From Aralia elata (Eukaryota > Streptophyta > Magnoliopsida > Apiales > Araliaceae): a stretch of 64,000 nucleotides of DNA. Made by a program: the position numbers and the translations under genes. Positions 33,008 to 45,500 of the stretch are shown here, piece by piece; position 1 is the stretch's first letter; every line of letters begins with the position of its first letter. The notes below the pieces were generated by a model. That model ran no database searches. It worked only from the letters and a program-made list of their open reading frames with translations, and was not told where the DNA came from. Where the stretch lies: assembly GCA_034770075.1 (NCBI GenBank), contig CM068377.1, forward strand, positions 49,640,271 through 49,704,270, written 5' to 3'.

Positions 33008-33211
33008 TGCATCATCTTGCCACTTTCTGAAAGTAGCAATCTCTTCCTCAGAGGCTGTTTCTGCAACACTTGCAGGGACAGGCGAATTTAGGACATAAGA
33101 AATCTTTTCAGTAGTGAGAACAATTCTCGAATTCCTTAACCAGTCCGTGTAATTCGGTCCAGTCAGTTTGTTAGCATCAAGTATGCTACGCAGTGATAGT
33201 GAGTTTGACAT
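33008..33211 (-). pseudogene. Copia gag N-terminal part
   Basis: Starts at ATG 33211-33209 (MSNSLSLRSILDANKL). It contains the typical N-terminal copia gag sequence with GPNYTDWLRNSRIVL and a K-W-Q-D-D-A end, which runs into the Tat insertion at 33008. The rest of gag continues at 17925. Excising the Tat element and one TGCAT copy restores the frame. This is the 5' end of the copia polyprotein. Confidence 0.9.
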
Positions 33212-33410
33212 TTTTAAATTCTGCATGTGAAATAGACAACATTTTAGCATACATTTAATTTATTAATTACCAAAATAAATTAGGTCTTTATTTTAAATTG
33301 GTATCTCCCACTATTTTCATCAAACTATATTACCCTCATTATATAGTTCGGCAATTCTAATTAAAGATTTGCTAGTGAGATTAAGGATCTCATTTCAAAT
33401 GTATATAGCC

Positions 33411-33701
33411 TTGTGGTGACACAACAAACGATATATAAATAAATAGGTAGACAACTATTGTCAATTACATCACTATGTAACTCCTTGTATTTTGCCTCTT
33501 AGATTATTTTGATCAAGTGGTGACACATCCGAATCAAAATTATCCAAGTTAAGTCCAACCTAGCACTTCCATATATTCGAAAGAAAAACACTGTCCTTGT
33601 GGTGACACAACAAAATAGCATCGTTCAGTCTATTTATAAGCATCAAATGTGATAAAGCAACATCTTAAATATTTAATACTTGCTTTGTGGTGACACAACA
33701 A
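33411..33701 (-). repeat. Repeated TTGTGGTGACACAACAA motif in copia leader
   Basis: Near-identical copies lie at 33411-33427, 33597-33613 and 33685-33701, with a weaker one at 33515-33527. Spacing is about 80-105 bp. TTGTG and CACAA within each copy can pair as a short stem-loop. The sequence between copies is not conserved. Confidence 0.75.
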
Positions 33702-34639
33702 ACTCATATTAAACATTTAATACTATATTACTTTACCATGCTAGAAGGCGACGTTCGATATTCCAAATATCTTTGAACGCTTAGGACTTAATATGATTCC
33801 TTTGAGGGGTTTGTTATTATTAGTCTCATCTTGATTAGCGCGCATGCACATATATATAAAATACGCGTCATATTATTTTACATGCGAAACATGTTGGATA
33901 ATATATAATATATATATATAGTAAGCATGCACATATAGAATACTATATTCTACCCGGATTGATTATGAAATTTATTCTAGTTTGGTTCACTAGAGCCACC
34001 AAGTGAACCAAAAGGTCAAACATAGGGCGCAAGAATTAAATTTAAATATAACTATTACATTTAAACCCGGGCTCCAATACAAACGGGTCTTCATGCGCTC
34101 CTTGCTCCTTTGTCTCCAATTCTTCAAAATTAATTCTAACTATTCCTATTACATGAACTATTTACAATAAATAGAAACCTTGATCAGCAGTCAAGGGGAA
34201 GTACATAGGAGGGAGATAGAATTTACATTAAAAAAATTAGAAAAGACGAGGTACGTAGACCCCATTTATAAAACCCATACATTCAAGCATCCATTAAAAT
34301 AAATCCTATCACACATTGGTCAATAGTCCATAATCAATCCATATTTATTATCATACATATCTCTATATGTATCAATAAATAACATTCATCTCATGAATAA
34401 TAAATCCATTCCATATATGCATTGATATCAATTAATGGGCAAAAGTTTTGCTAATATTTAGTTTTTGAAATAAAATAAACTCTTTTATTTTAATCAAAAA
34501 CCAAATCCAAATTAAACTCCTTTAATTTTAGCAATCTGAAATCCTATTTCAGATAAAATAAAAATCTTTATTTTAAACTTATATCAATTAAATAAACCAT
34601 TTATTTCAATTGAAGGAAAAAACATTTCGGATTTTGCTA

Positions 34640-34765
34640 GCCGGCGTAGCTGCGCCCAGAATGAACTGGACAACGGCGCAGCTGCGCTGCTCCCCAGAAA
34701 AAACCGATTCTGAGTTTCGGCGCAGCTGCACTCCAGAATGAACTGGAGGCGGCGCAGTTGCGCCG
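34640..34765 (-). repeat. GC-rich palindromic cluster in copia leader
   Basis: Four variants of GGCGCAGCTGCGCC occur in about 125 bp of otherwise A/T-rich DNA, separated by a repeated CAGAATGAACTGGA. Comparable clusters occur in other element families in this window. Confidence 0.7.
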
Positions 34766-34865
34766 TGTCACTGATTCAAAAATTTTTATTCTGCCCAAAA
34801 ATTTCGATCCAATCGCATATCAAGCATACATGGAATTATCAAAATCGATAATTAGCACAAGATTA

Positions 34866-34878
34866 GGCTCTGATACCA
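34866..34878 (-). promoter_or_regulatory. Copia primer binding site (tRNA-iMet)
   Basis: Minus-strand TGGTATCAGAGCC, the perfect tRNA-iMet site, two bases from the 3' end of the 5' LTR at 34880. Confidence 0.9.
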
Positions 34879-34879
34879 C

Positions 34880-36543
34880 TGCTAGGTTTGTATAGAACGC
34901 GAGCATGCAATCAAATTACATAAATAGAGCGGAAGCGCGATAAAACGGAATTTAAAATTTTATACAAACCATCACCAAGATCAATCCTTGTGCTCAATTA
35001 ATGATATAAACAAAATAGAAAGAGAATAAGAATTTATACCCGCGTAGAACAAAGCTTCCTCGGGTACAAGTTCAACTCCTAGTCCTTCATGTTCTCCTCG
35101 AATGCTACGGTGTGATTCCTTCCTTTGATCAACGTTAGCCACCAAAGTGTTTGGCCTCTAGAGGTGATCCACCAAGGAAGAACAAGTATTTAAGAAGTTG
35201 GGTATTTGGCAAAACCCTAGTTTCTATCTCTATAGAAATTGTAAGTACTCTCCACAATCTAATGCAAGAGTGTGTAACCCTAATCTATGATAAGACTCAT
35301 CTTATTTATAGATGTAGGAATAACCCTTCTCTAAACTATTTAGGATTAGGGTTTCAATTATAATTAAACTCCTTTAATTAATTATGCTCCTAATCCAATT
35401 AGGAATTTATGAGAGAGTACTTCTATTAATTAATTCACAATCCCTATTAGGAAATAAATAATAGTTCTATTAATTAATTCCCAATCCCTATTAGGAATTA
35501 AATAATAGTAATAGTAATAATAATAATAAGACTCCTCTTATTAATTTATATTTAATATTTCTAAAATATTAAATAATAAATATTAAGCTATTTAATTTAT
35601 TCTATCTCCATAGATTAAATTAAATACACTTAACTTATTATTACAATTATGCCATTTACTTCTTAAATAAATATTTTTCTTTTGCGGTGTGACCCTTTAG
35701 GTTCTCCATATTAAATCGGTTGTGAATAAATTCTACAATAAGGGTAAGCCCCCTTAGCGATCAACGACTTTCCAGATAATATAGATTTCAACATCAATCA
35801 CAAAAGAACCTTTGAGTAAATAGTTACCGTACAATTCAATCCTTCTACCATACAATGTCCCAATTAAATATAAGACATGGATTTACTGTCAAGTCTTATT
35901 TTATTTAATTATATGCATTTCGATTCCCAAATGCACAACTCTAAATAATGCAAATTAGAAACTCCTTTCTAATTTCATTCTGCCTTGGCCAAGGACTACT
36001 GAGTTGTCATTTATCGAATCACATAGGACATTCACATCTTTTACTAGACGTGGTAGATTCTTTATTGATCATTCACCTATCTCCATGTACAACTAATTAT
36101 ACCCAATCATACCCTTTGATATACCCCAAAGGCCTTAAGGGACATGTCAAAGTATAACTCATCATACACAAGATACTATGATGATCTCAAGTCCAAGGAT
36201 CACTTGTACTACTATCACTAGAGGAATTCCTATTGACAGGCGAGTAAAACTCCATTAGGTATTCCTTAGCGAGTCACGTTCAGTGAACTTATTCTCTAAT
36301 AAGCACCTACATACTTGCTTTAGTGTCTCCACACAAATGATTATGAGATCAATCATCCTATTCCTAAGAGCAAGCAACGTATGTACTAATCTATCCGGAT
36401 TCACTAATCCCCAATTTAGTAATCCAACGATTAGGAACAATTTTAGTTTGTGAACTATCTAGAATTTAGATCTCATTAGCATGATCACATCATGATTCTA
36501 AAAGCATTGCTCAAAACTATGGGTTTATCACATTTAATATAAC
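34880..36543 (-). repeat. Copia 5' LTR, truncated at its start
   Basis: Plus-strand start TGCTAGGTTTGTATAG matches other copies at 46384 and 47993. It covers about 1.66 kb. Compared with the LTR at 48385, about 115 bp are missing from the LTR 5' end (near 36543), where it joins the plus-strand copia fragment. It encodes part of a reading frame conserved among the LTR copies (36440-36255 minus). Confidence 0.85.
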
Positions 36544-36934
36544 AAATCCACTTTAAGGTATATGATTATCTTGAACGGTGGTGCAGTGAGTTGGAAAGAG
36601 TTCCAAGTAGCAAATGGTTACTGATTAAGTGATAAAGACAGAGTACATAGCTGTAAATGAAGCTGCAAGTTGGTTGTTTGGATGAAAAGTTCATTACAGA
36701 ACTAGGAATGGTTCCTAGTTAGTATATTGTGAAAAACACTAGGTTGTTGTACAAACCAAGGAACCTAAGTCTCATCTGGGATCCAAACATGTGTTGCGAC
36801 ACTTTCATATGATAAGAGAAATTATTGAAAGAGGAGACGTCACCCTGGAGCGTGTGGACTCTCACGACAACATTGCAGATCCATTTACTAAAGCTTTAAC
36901 CCAACAACAGTTTGATCGTCACTTAGAGAAGATG
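36544..36934 (+). pseudogene. Plus-strand copia pol fragment, RNase H C-terminus
   Basis: Decayed copy of the same copia RNase H end as at 2518-2950, but on the plus strand. LNGGAVSW, SHLGSKHV-like and DNIADPFTKALTQQQ are recognisable, with several stops and small indels in the first half. From 36791 it is open for about 48 codons until the insertion of the non-autonomous element at 36932. The final codons and the stop lie at 45529 onward. This is an older, separate copia copy, or the other arm of an inverted duplication. Confidence 0.85.
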
Positions 36935-37249
36935 ACCGACTGTTCAGGTAGTCTTTGGATACCTAATACGATTCGAAAACGCGATCGTATACGTTTAAAA
37001 TTAGAACGTATAACCTAAAGCTAGGTATCAAGAAGTTTAAAACCTTAAGCCCTAATGAGATTTGAATTTATGTGTTTAATAAAGATCCAAATGATATTTC
37101 GAAGCAGGTGTTTTGTGATTTTATAGTGTAAACGATGAATTAGGTCAAATAAAATTTTCTCCGAAAAACATCGTGCTTGACACGTCGTGCTTAAAAATAT
37201 TTTTTCGCCAATGAACTTGTTGGTATATTCGTTTTTGACAAGCTGCATT

Positions 37250-37325
37250 GTCGTGCTTACGCTTTGTCGTGCTTACGCTTTGTCGTGCTTACGCATTGTC
37301 GTGCTTACGCTTTGTCATGCTTGGA
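37250..37325 (+). repeat. 16-bp minisatellite GTCGTGCTTACGCTTT
   Basis: Five near-identical units. The same array occurs in the 3' LTR at about 42886-42960. Confidence 0.85.
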
Positions 37326-38067
37326 AGATATTTTATTAAGATATTTTGTTAAGATATTTTAAGGCCTAAAATTCTATTTTACCCCCACTTTCGTTTTCCT
37401 ATAAATAGAAGGCTTAAGTTCATTAGTTCTTTGCTAATTCACTAGCTAAAATCGGAAGTTGCAAAGAAATAGTTAAAGCTTGCAACTACAAGAGGTAAAA
37501 TCCCTAATTGTTGTTATGTTCGATTTCAATTCGTGTTTTAATCACTTTAATCAGTTATGCAAGTAGTTATAATGTCGAAATTGTTCAAGATCACAAGTGT
37601 TCTTCTTGTTTCTTGAGCAAATCTTCATTCACGGTCCTTAATCTCAATGAGAAACACGATGTTATGATATTTGGCTATGCCGATTAACTGTTCTTCGTGT
37701 ACTCTCGAAATAAAGTTGATATTAATCTTTACAAGCTTTAATCATATATATATTATGTTTAAAATTGTTAAAATCAAGTAAACATGTTGTTATAATGCTC
37801 AAATTATTTTAAGTATTAAGTTAAAAGATCAAAACACAAGCCGTTACGATATTCGATTTTTATCGTTCTTCATATATTCTTCGTATGTTCTTCGTGTTCT
37901 TGATCAAAAGTCATAAATCCTATATAAGTTGGTTTATGATTCGACTATTTTTATGTTATTGAGGTATATTAAGTGTTAGAACATGATAACATAGCATTTT
38001 GATGCTTGTGGTATCATGTTTTACCTAGTGGAATGAAGAAGTTGTGTGCAAATCCACAGTTTGTCAA

Positions 38068-38400
38068 TTCTGCAGATTTTTCGAAAAGTTAAAGTCAGAA
38101 TCTGTTTTCGCAATATAAAAGAAAGTTGTAGAGCATGCAATTCTAACCAATTTAAACTCAAGAATCACCTGAAAATATTTGGTTATGAAAAGGTTATGCC
38201 TGTTTTAGTAAAAGAGGTACAAGCTGATTTTGGAATTTCAGGACAGATTTGCTTACTGACTTTTGAAGCAATTTTCCGAAATCTTAAATTCAGAATCTGC
38301 TTCTGAAATATAAAAGGAAGTTGTAGATCAGGAAGTTCTAATGAATTTAAACTTAAGAAACACTCAAAAATGTTTTGTTATGAGGAAGTTATGACTAAAA
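38068..38400 (+). repeat. Tandem duplicated LTR module with GTTGTAG..GTTATG block
   Basis: Two diverged units offset by about 200 bp. Each reads CAGAATCTG, a TATAAAA-containing stretch, AAGTTGTAGA, TTCTAA, then GAATCACCT or AAACACTC and finally TTATGA..AAGTTATG. The same pair lies at about 43718-44045 in the other LTR. The block also occurs, in the opposite orientation relative to the LTR, in both LTR-A copies. Confidence 0.75.
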
Positions 38401-39882
38401 CACTACGGCTGGTCCGACAGCCAAGTAGGCTGCCCAAAATTTGAAATTTAGGCTTTTGCAAATGAATTATTTAAATCATTCTACCAATGGAAATAGTCTA
38501 GTCAAGTATATCTAAGACTTATTAAGAAATAAAATTCGATGATCTAATATTCCGGTACACGTAACCCATTATGTAGGCTTTCAAGCGTTTACTGGGAAAT
38601 TTTAGTTTACGATCAAGGCAAGTTCTAATCCTTTATGTGTTATTGTGCAAGTCTTTCACAATTGTATTTATGTGCGAGTTTTTCTAATCCTTGCTTATAT
38701 TATTATGTATAATTGTTATTATGTGCAATTGTTATTATGTGCAACTGTTATAAGTTGTTTTATATGATTAACTGTTGAGTGTTAATTGATTATGAAATGA
38801 AATATCTGTCAAGTCTAAACATGTTAAAGTTATATGAAAGCATAAACTGTTTATGTGATATTAATTAGACTTGCTGAGCCGTAGTGCTCATTCTTGCGAA
38901 TAAAACTTTATTTGCAGTTAAGAAGAACGTTAAGAAGATCATGGAACGTAAAAGAGGAAAGCATAGGCTAGTTTTCATGATTATTTAATTGTTGTATTGT
39001 TTATAGTCATAATGACTTTTGTAATACGAACAAACAAACATGTAACCGAATATTATATCAATATTACTAGTTTATTGTTATCGAACGTTGTTATGTCTTT
39101 AAATTTGATATAACTTAGAATTGTTAAAGAACTATAAATCTGAGTGAGGGTATTGGTAATATGGACTGATCATGTTATGCCGATACTCTGAAATTCAGAT
39201 AGATGGTAAAACATTAATACAAGGTTGATAAAGAACTACAAGTCTGAATGAGGATATTATATAACATTCTTAGTTCTGTACGTACAGAGATTTAGCACCG
39301 ATGAAGAAACCAAATTCATCGCAAGGTTCCTCTGTCCCAAGAGCAAGTTTGTTATTAATATTGTGAATGTCAGAGAAATAGGGAATATCGACATAAAGAA
39401 ATATCTTTGTATATTGATACTTGTAGTACGAATGAGACCGTTACAAGTGGACGTATAGAAGGTTCAAACCTTAAGGTTAAAAATTAACCGTTGGATATGA
39501 TGTTATCTAGGTAAACGGTTATAAACTACAAGTTGATACTCGTAGCAAGGAAGGATAGAGAATAAGTTAAGATCCAGGGAACAAATAAGAGAAATTTTTA
39601 TAAGCGGTGTCTTTATTAGACCCGTCCAACCAATACGATTATGGGATCATTGGTTAAGTGTCGATAGAAGTACGAGTTAACGTCGGACCCGAATTCGAGG
39701 GCGTTTCAGTTGGTATCAAGTGAGGGTATTGAATGATATTGTAATATTATCACTTTTCCGCATTATAATATGTTTATTAGAAATCAAGATTTCTATAGTA
39801 GTATGTAAAGGTTGTACACGTGAGCACGAAGTCCGACCTGGCTAAAAGAAGCAAGAAGGTGGATTTTCGGGGCGTCACAGGT

Positions 39883-39894
39883 TGGTATCAGAGC
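39883..39894 (+). promoter_or_regulatory. Primer binding site of non-autonomous element
   Basis: TGGTATCAGAGC (tRNA-iMet type) right after LTR end CGTCACAGGT. Similar LTR-end plus primer-site modules lie at 39699-39720 (inside the LTR) and 40051-40071 (inside the interior). Confidence 0.85.
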
Positions 39895-42353
39895 TATAAG
39901 CACAATAAGTGCAAAGAACCCCGAGCCTCTCGCTGGTGACTCCCTATTAAAGGAAGGCACCGAAGCCAGACTCTCCGTAGGGGACGCCGTGATGTCGGTG
40001 GCAAGCTGATAGGTACCACTGTGAGGTGCTATGGTTGAAGCACCATGAAAGTCACAGGTTGGTATCAGAGCTTTGGATTATAGTTCTGAGGTAACGAGTA
40101 CCTTGGAGTATAATCTGATGGGTTAAAATTAAAATGGACTTGTGAAGAGTCCGTAGATAATTAGAAAAATATGAATAAATCTTAATAAATCTTAATACAT
40201 AAAACTTTTATGTGAAAGAAATATATTGAATAAAGATAAACTCTTCCCGAGAATGTCTGGAAATGAATAGACTCATACGGAGTTCTCAAGCAAGTCTACT
40301 TATTTGTTGAAATGCACTCCGTGCAATAACGCAAGTCTACTTATTTATCGAAATGCACTTCGTGCAATAACGTGTCTTAATTATGAAGTTTATTGTTATG
40401 CAAGTATTGTTTCTTTTGCACCCCGTGCATTAACATGCTTGTTATCTGTTATGCGCAACGTGATAGTGATTGTTGAATTTCAATTGAAAACCATGTTAGT
40501 ATTTGAGTTGAACAACTCTCTTATATGGGCAGGAGTTTAAGATGTGTTAGGAAACTGATCTAACTCACTGAGGTAACATTTATCGCAGTGTAGATGTATC
40601 GTAGAATCGATATACACTATTGATGCAATTGTAGCAGTGTTGATGAGACGGGGAAGTAATTCATTAGTTCAGGGGTTAGGAACCACTCAGTCTACTATAT
40701 TGATAATAAATTGAAATCTTGTGTCAAACTATTCCTGATATATATTCTGAGAAGGTGATTCTTTTCTCATATGTATATTTGATAATTAGAGAATATAAGA
40801 TTAGGTGTGAGTTCTTAAAACTCATACTTATGGCAAGTTTGTGACTCATAATCATATGGTATGTTTCTGAACCCCTAAGCACATGGACAGTCTCCGATTA
40901 GCTCTTGGACTACATATTGTTAGGATAAGTTCCAAAACTCATATTTTTATGGAAAGTTCCTAAACACATAATGTATGGTAAGTTTGATGAACTATACTAG
41001 AGTATAGAAATATTATAGAATAATAGCTAAATATTTATACTAGATTGAGCATTGATAGTACTAAAGATAGATGAAAGTTTTTCATAGTGATTTATTAGAG
41101 GAAGTTGAAGTTGATGAAGGAGAAAAGGGTATTCCAAAATCTTCTAGCAATGCTAGATCTTCATACGTATATTCGCACTTGGGTGCCTTTGAAAAGGAGT
41201 GTTCAATCATTGAACTGGAAAAAAAAAATTGAGCCATGTTATTCATATGTCTATGCTAATTGTTTTGGCTACACAGATTTAATGTGAAAAATAAAATGAA
41301 TTTTTCATCAACACCCCATTTTACCTGGTGTGGTATGAAAGATGATGGAATCATCAACGTAGTCATGATACGGTATGATAAAGTCATAAAATTGATTTTC
41401 AAAAGTTTTGAATAAATTAAATATGAGTCAATGCCAATTGTTTCGGCTAGACAACCTTGTTATAAACTGAGTGGAAACCAATAATGTTTGGTACGACATA
41501 TATACTGAGAAATGAAAAATGCCTTTATGGAAGGCCGTAAAATGTTGATTATATATCAACCAAAATTGTAGGATGATATGCATACTCCTAGGATGGTAAT
41601 AAGGCTGATCCCCTTCAAGACATCCAAATCTAAACATATTCCTAAATCTTAAAGATTGACAGGAATGATTATTACGGATCCCGATGGACTGGGCTATCAA
41701 TCCTCAGTTAAACGATGGTTAATTGGATACGGATCCCAAGACGGGCTATCAACCATCATTATTTAAAATTAAATTGTGAAATTGTTATTGATTTTAGAAA
41801 ACATGAAATGTGTGTCAAACCAAAGTGTATTGGTAAAACTTTTGAACTGAGATGAAATTGATTCCCCTTGTGGGATGATATATATGTTCAGTGTTGTCTG
41901 ACATATAGTGCGAACGGGCACAAGTAGGATGATATGCATACTCCTAGGATGTCAAGGAGGCTGATCCCCTTCAAAATATCCGAACTAATGATTCCTAAGT
42001 CTATATGACCTATGGGAATGATTACTATGTCCGGTTGAACAGATCAACCCCTGATTTCTAAGTCTTTATGACTGACAGAAACTAGAATATGTGTGGTTTG
42101 ACAGACAAACCCTCAGTATATATATGTGAAAAAATCTTTGAACTACATGCTCATTCAATTTAAACACAGTGTGGGTATAATTTGTTAAATGTTTAAACTT
42201 GATAAGTCTTTTATAGCTCATCCTTGCATATATAATTTCCTTTACAGAAAAGAAATGTGTATAGATAAGTGAACATAGTTGACCTAATATTAGGAATTTG
42301 ATGTGAGAAGAGATGAATTTAGAAAATTCATATTGAAGACTAAGTTAGAGAAA
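39895..42353 (+). other. Interior of non-autonomous element
   Basis: A/T-rich, non-coding. It contains a second primer-site module (40051-40071). Short direct repeats around 40300-40440 contain a CACTCCGTGCAATAACG-type sequence. A roughly 80-bp block with AGGATGATATGCATACTCCT is found at about 41571 and again at about 41931. Part of that block (GAGGCTGATCCCCTTCAA) resembles a segment of the Tekay LTR near 53060-53080, so the interior may itself be built of old LTR sequence. I see no gag or pol remnant. Confidence 0.65.
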
Positions 42354-42505
42354 ATTTCGAGGACGAAATTCTTATAAGGAAGAGAGAATGTAATATCCTG
42401 AAAATTTATAGAACATATAAATATGATATTAAATGACTAAAGTTAGTTGTAAAATAATTTCGAGGACGAAATTCTTGTAAGTTGGGTAGAATGTAATACC
42501 CCGAA
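42354..42505 (+). repeat. Duplicated polypurine tract and LTR-start module
   Basis: TTTCGAGGACGAAATTCTT, a purine tract and TGTAATA..CC occur twice, with LTR-like starts at 42389 and 42492 (103 bp apart). The second one is the start of the present 3' LTR; the first is a relic. Confidence 0.85.
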
Positions 42506-45500
42506 ATATTATCAAAATTATAAATATTGTCTTAACTGAGTTAAGAATGAAAACTATAGAAATACCTAATGACCGACTGTTCAGGTAGTCTTTGGAAACC
42601 TAATACGATTCGAAAAGGCGATCGTATACGTTTAAAATTAGAACGTATAACCTAAAGCTAGGTATTAAGAAGTTTAAAACCTTAAGCCCTAATGAGATTT
42701 GAATTTATGTGTTTAATAAAGATCCAAATGATATTTCGAAGCAGGTGTTTTGTGATTTTATAGTGTAAACGATGAATTAGGTCAAATAAAATTTTCTCCG
42801 AAAAACGTCGTGCTTGACATGTCGTGCTTAAAAATATTTTTTCGCCAATGAACTTGTTGGTATATTCGTTTTTGACAAGCTGCATTGTCGTGCTTACGCT
42901 TTGTCATGCTTACGCTTTGTCGTGCTTACGCATTGTCGTGCTTACGCTTTGTCATGCTTGGAAGATATTTTATTAAGATATTTTGTTAAGATATTTTACT
43001 AAGATATTTTAAGGCCTAAAAGTCTATTTTACCCCCACTTTGGTTTTCCTATAAATAGAAGGCTTAAGTTCATTAGTTCTTTGCTAATTCACTAGCTAAA
43101 ATCGGAAGTTGCAAAGAAATAGTTAAAGCTTGCAACTACAAGAGGTAAAATCCCTAATTGTTGTTATGTTCGATTTCAATTCGTGTTTTAATCACTTTAA
43201 TCAATTATGCAAGTAGTTATAATGTCGAAATTGTTCAAGATCACAAATGTTCTTCTTGTTTCTTGAGAAAATCTTCATTCACGGTCCTTAATCTCGATGA
43301 GAAACACGATGTTATGATGTTTGGCTATGCCGATTAACTGTTCTTCGTGTACTCTCGAAATAAAGTTGATATTAATCTTACAAGCTTTAATCATATATAT
43401 ATTATGTTTAAAATTGTTAAAATCAAGTAAACATGTTGTTATAATGCTCAAATTATTTTAAGTATTAAGTTAAAAGATCAAAACACAAGCCGTTACGATA
43501 TTCGATTTTTATCGTTCTTCATATGTTCTTCGTATGTTCTTCGTGTTCTTGATCAAAAGTCATAAATCCTATATAAGTTGGTTTATGATTCGACTATTTT
43601 TATGTTATTGAGGTATATTAAGTGTTAGAACATGATAACATAGCATTTTGATGCTTATGGTATCATGTTTTACCTAGTGGAATGAAGAAGTTGTGTGCAA
43701 ATCCACAGTTTGTCAATTCTGCAGATTTTTCGAAAAGTTAAAGTCAGAATATGTTTTCGCAATATAAAAGAAAGTTGTAGATCATGCCATTCTAACCAAT
43801 TTAGACTCAAGAATCACCTGAAAATGTTTTGTTATGAAAAAGTTATGCCTGTTTTAGTAAAAGAGGTACAAGCTGATTTTGGAATTTTTGGACAGATTTG
43901 CTTACTGACTTTTGAAGCAATTTTCCGAAATCTTAAATTCAGAATCTGCTTCTGAAATATAAAAGGAAGTTGTAGATCAGGAAGTTCTAATGAATTTAGA
44001 CTCAAGAAACACTCAAAAATGTTTTGTTATGAAGAAGTTATGACTAAAACACTGCGGCTGGTCCGACAGCCAAGTAGGCTGCCCAAAATTTAAAATTTAG
44101 GCTTTTGCAAATGAATTATTTAAATCATTCCACCAATGGAAATAGTCTAGTCAAGTATATCTAAGACTTATTAAGAAATAAAATCCGATGATCTAATATT
44201 CGGGTACACATAACCCATTATGTAGGCTTTCAAGCGTTTACCGGGAAATTTTAGTTTACGATCAAGGCAAGTTCTAATCCTTTATGTGTTGTTGTGCAAG
44301 TCTTTCACAATTGTATTTATGTGCAAGTTTTTCTAATCCTTGCTTATATTGTTATGTATAATTGTTATTATGTGCAATTGTTATTATGTGCAACTGTTAT
44401 AAGTTGTTTTATATGATTAACTGTTGAGTGTTAATTGATTATGAAATGAAATATCTGTCAAGTCTAAACATGTTAAAGTTATATGAAAGCATAAACTGTT
44501 TATGTGATATTAATTAGACTTGCTGAGCCGTAGTGCTCATTCTTGCGAATAAAACTTTATTTGCAGTTAAGAAGAACGTTAAGAAGATCATGGAACGTAA
44601 AAGAGGAAAGCATAGGCTAGTTTTCATGATTATTTAATTGTTGTATTGTTTATAGTCATAATGACTTTTGTAATACGAACAAACAAACATGTAACCGAAT
44701 ATTATATCAATATTACTAGTTTATTGTTATCGAACGTTGTTATGTCTTTAAATTTGATATAACTTAGAATTGTTAAAGAACTATAAATCTGAGTGAGGGT
44801 ATTGGTAATATGGACTGATCATGTTATGCCGATACTCTGAAATTCAGATAGATGGTAAAACATTAATACAAGGTTAATAAAGAACTACAAGTCTGAATGA
44901 GGATATTATATTATATTCTTAGTTCTGTACGTATAGAGATTTAGCACCGATGAAGAAACCAAATTCATCGCAAGGTTCCTCTGTCCCAAGAGCAAGTTTG
45001 TTATTAATATTGTGAATGTCAGAGAAATAGGGAATATCGACATAAAGAAATATCTTTGTATATTGATACTTGTAGTACGAATGAGACCGTTACAAGTGGA
45101 CGTATAGAAGGTTCAAACCTTAAGGTTAAAAATTAACCGTTGGATATGATGTTATCTAGGTAAACGGTTATAAACTACAAGTTGATACTTGTAGCAAGGA
45201 AGGATAGAGAATAAGTTAAGATCCAGGGAACGGATAAGAGAAATTTTTATAAGCGGTTTCTTTATTAGACCCGTCCAACCAATACGATTATGGGATCATT
45301 GGTTAAGTGCCGATAGAAGTACGAGTTAACGTCGGACCCGAATTCGAGGGCGTTACAGTTGGTATCAAGTGAGGGTATTGAATGATATTGTAATATTATC
45401 ACTTTTCCGCATTATAATATGTTTATTAGAAATCAAGATTTCTATAGTAGTATGTAAAGGTTGTACACGTGAGCACGAAGTCCGACCTGGCTAAAAGAAG

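Larger units (their letters stand above)
33212..34865 (-). promoter_or_regulatory. Copia 5' leader
   Basis: About 1.65 kb between the primer binding site and gag. A/T-rich and non-coding. It holds a repeated hairpin-forming motif at 33411, 33515, 33597 and 33685, and a GC-rich palindromic cluster near 34640-34770. Long leaders of this sort usually carry packaging and dimer signals; that is inference here. Confidence 0.7.
36932..39879 (+). repeat. 5' LTR of non-autonomous element, first 77 bp missing
   Basis: About 2,948 bp, matching 42569-45528. It ends GGGGCGTCACA before the primer binding site. It contains a 16-bp minisatellite near 37250-37325 and a tandem pair of about 200-bp units (38068-38400). 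A conserved R-like block lies near 38874-38917 with GCTGAGCC, GCTCATTCTTGC, AATAAA and TTTGCAG. Confidence 0.9.

Noticed and set aside
37045..37248. Conserved short minus-strand frames in the non-autonomous LTRs (37045-37248 and 42682-42885; also 38046-38306 and 43695-43955 plus)
   Set aside because: They are identical only because the two LTRs are copies of each other; no codon bias or family is seen.
41105..41287. 60-codon frame in the interior of the non-autonomous element as a gag or pol relic
   Set aside because: No motif or zinc knuckle; composition is like the surrounding A/T-rich DNA.
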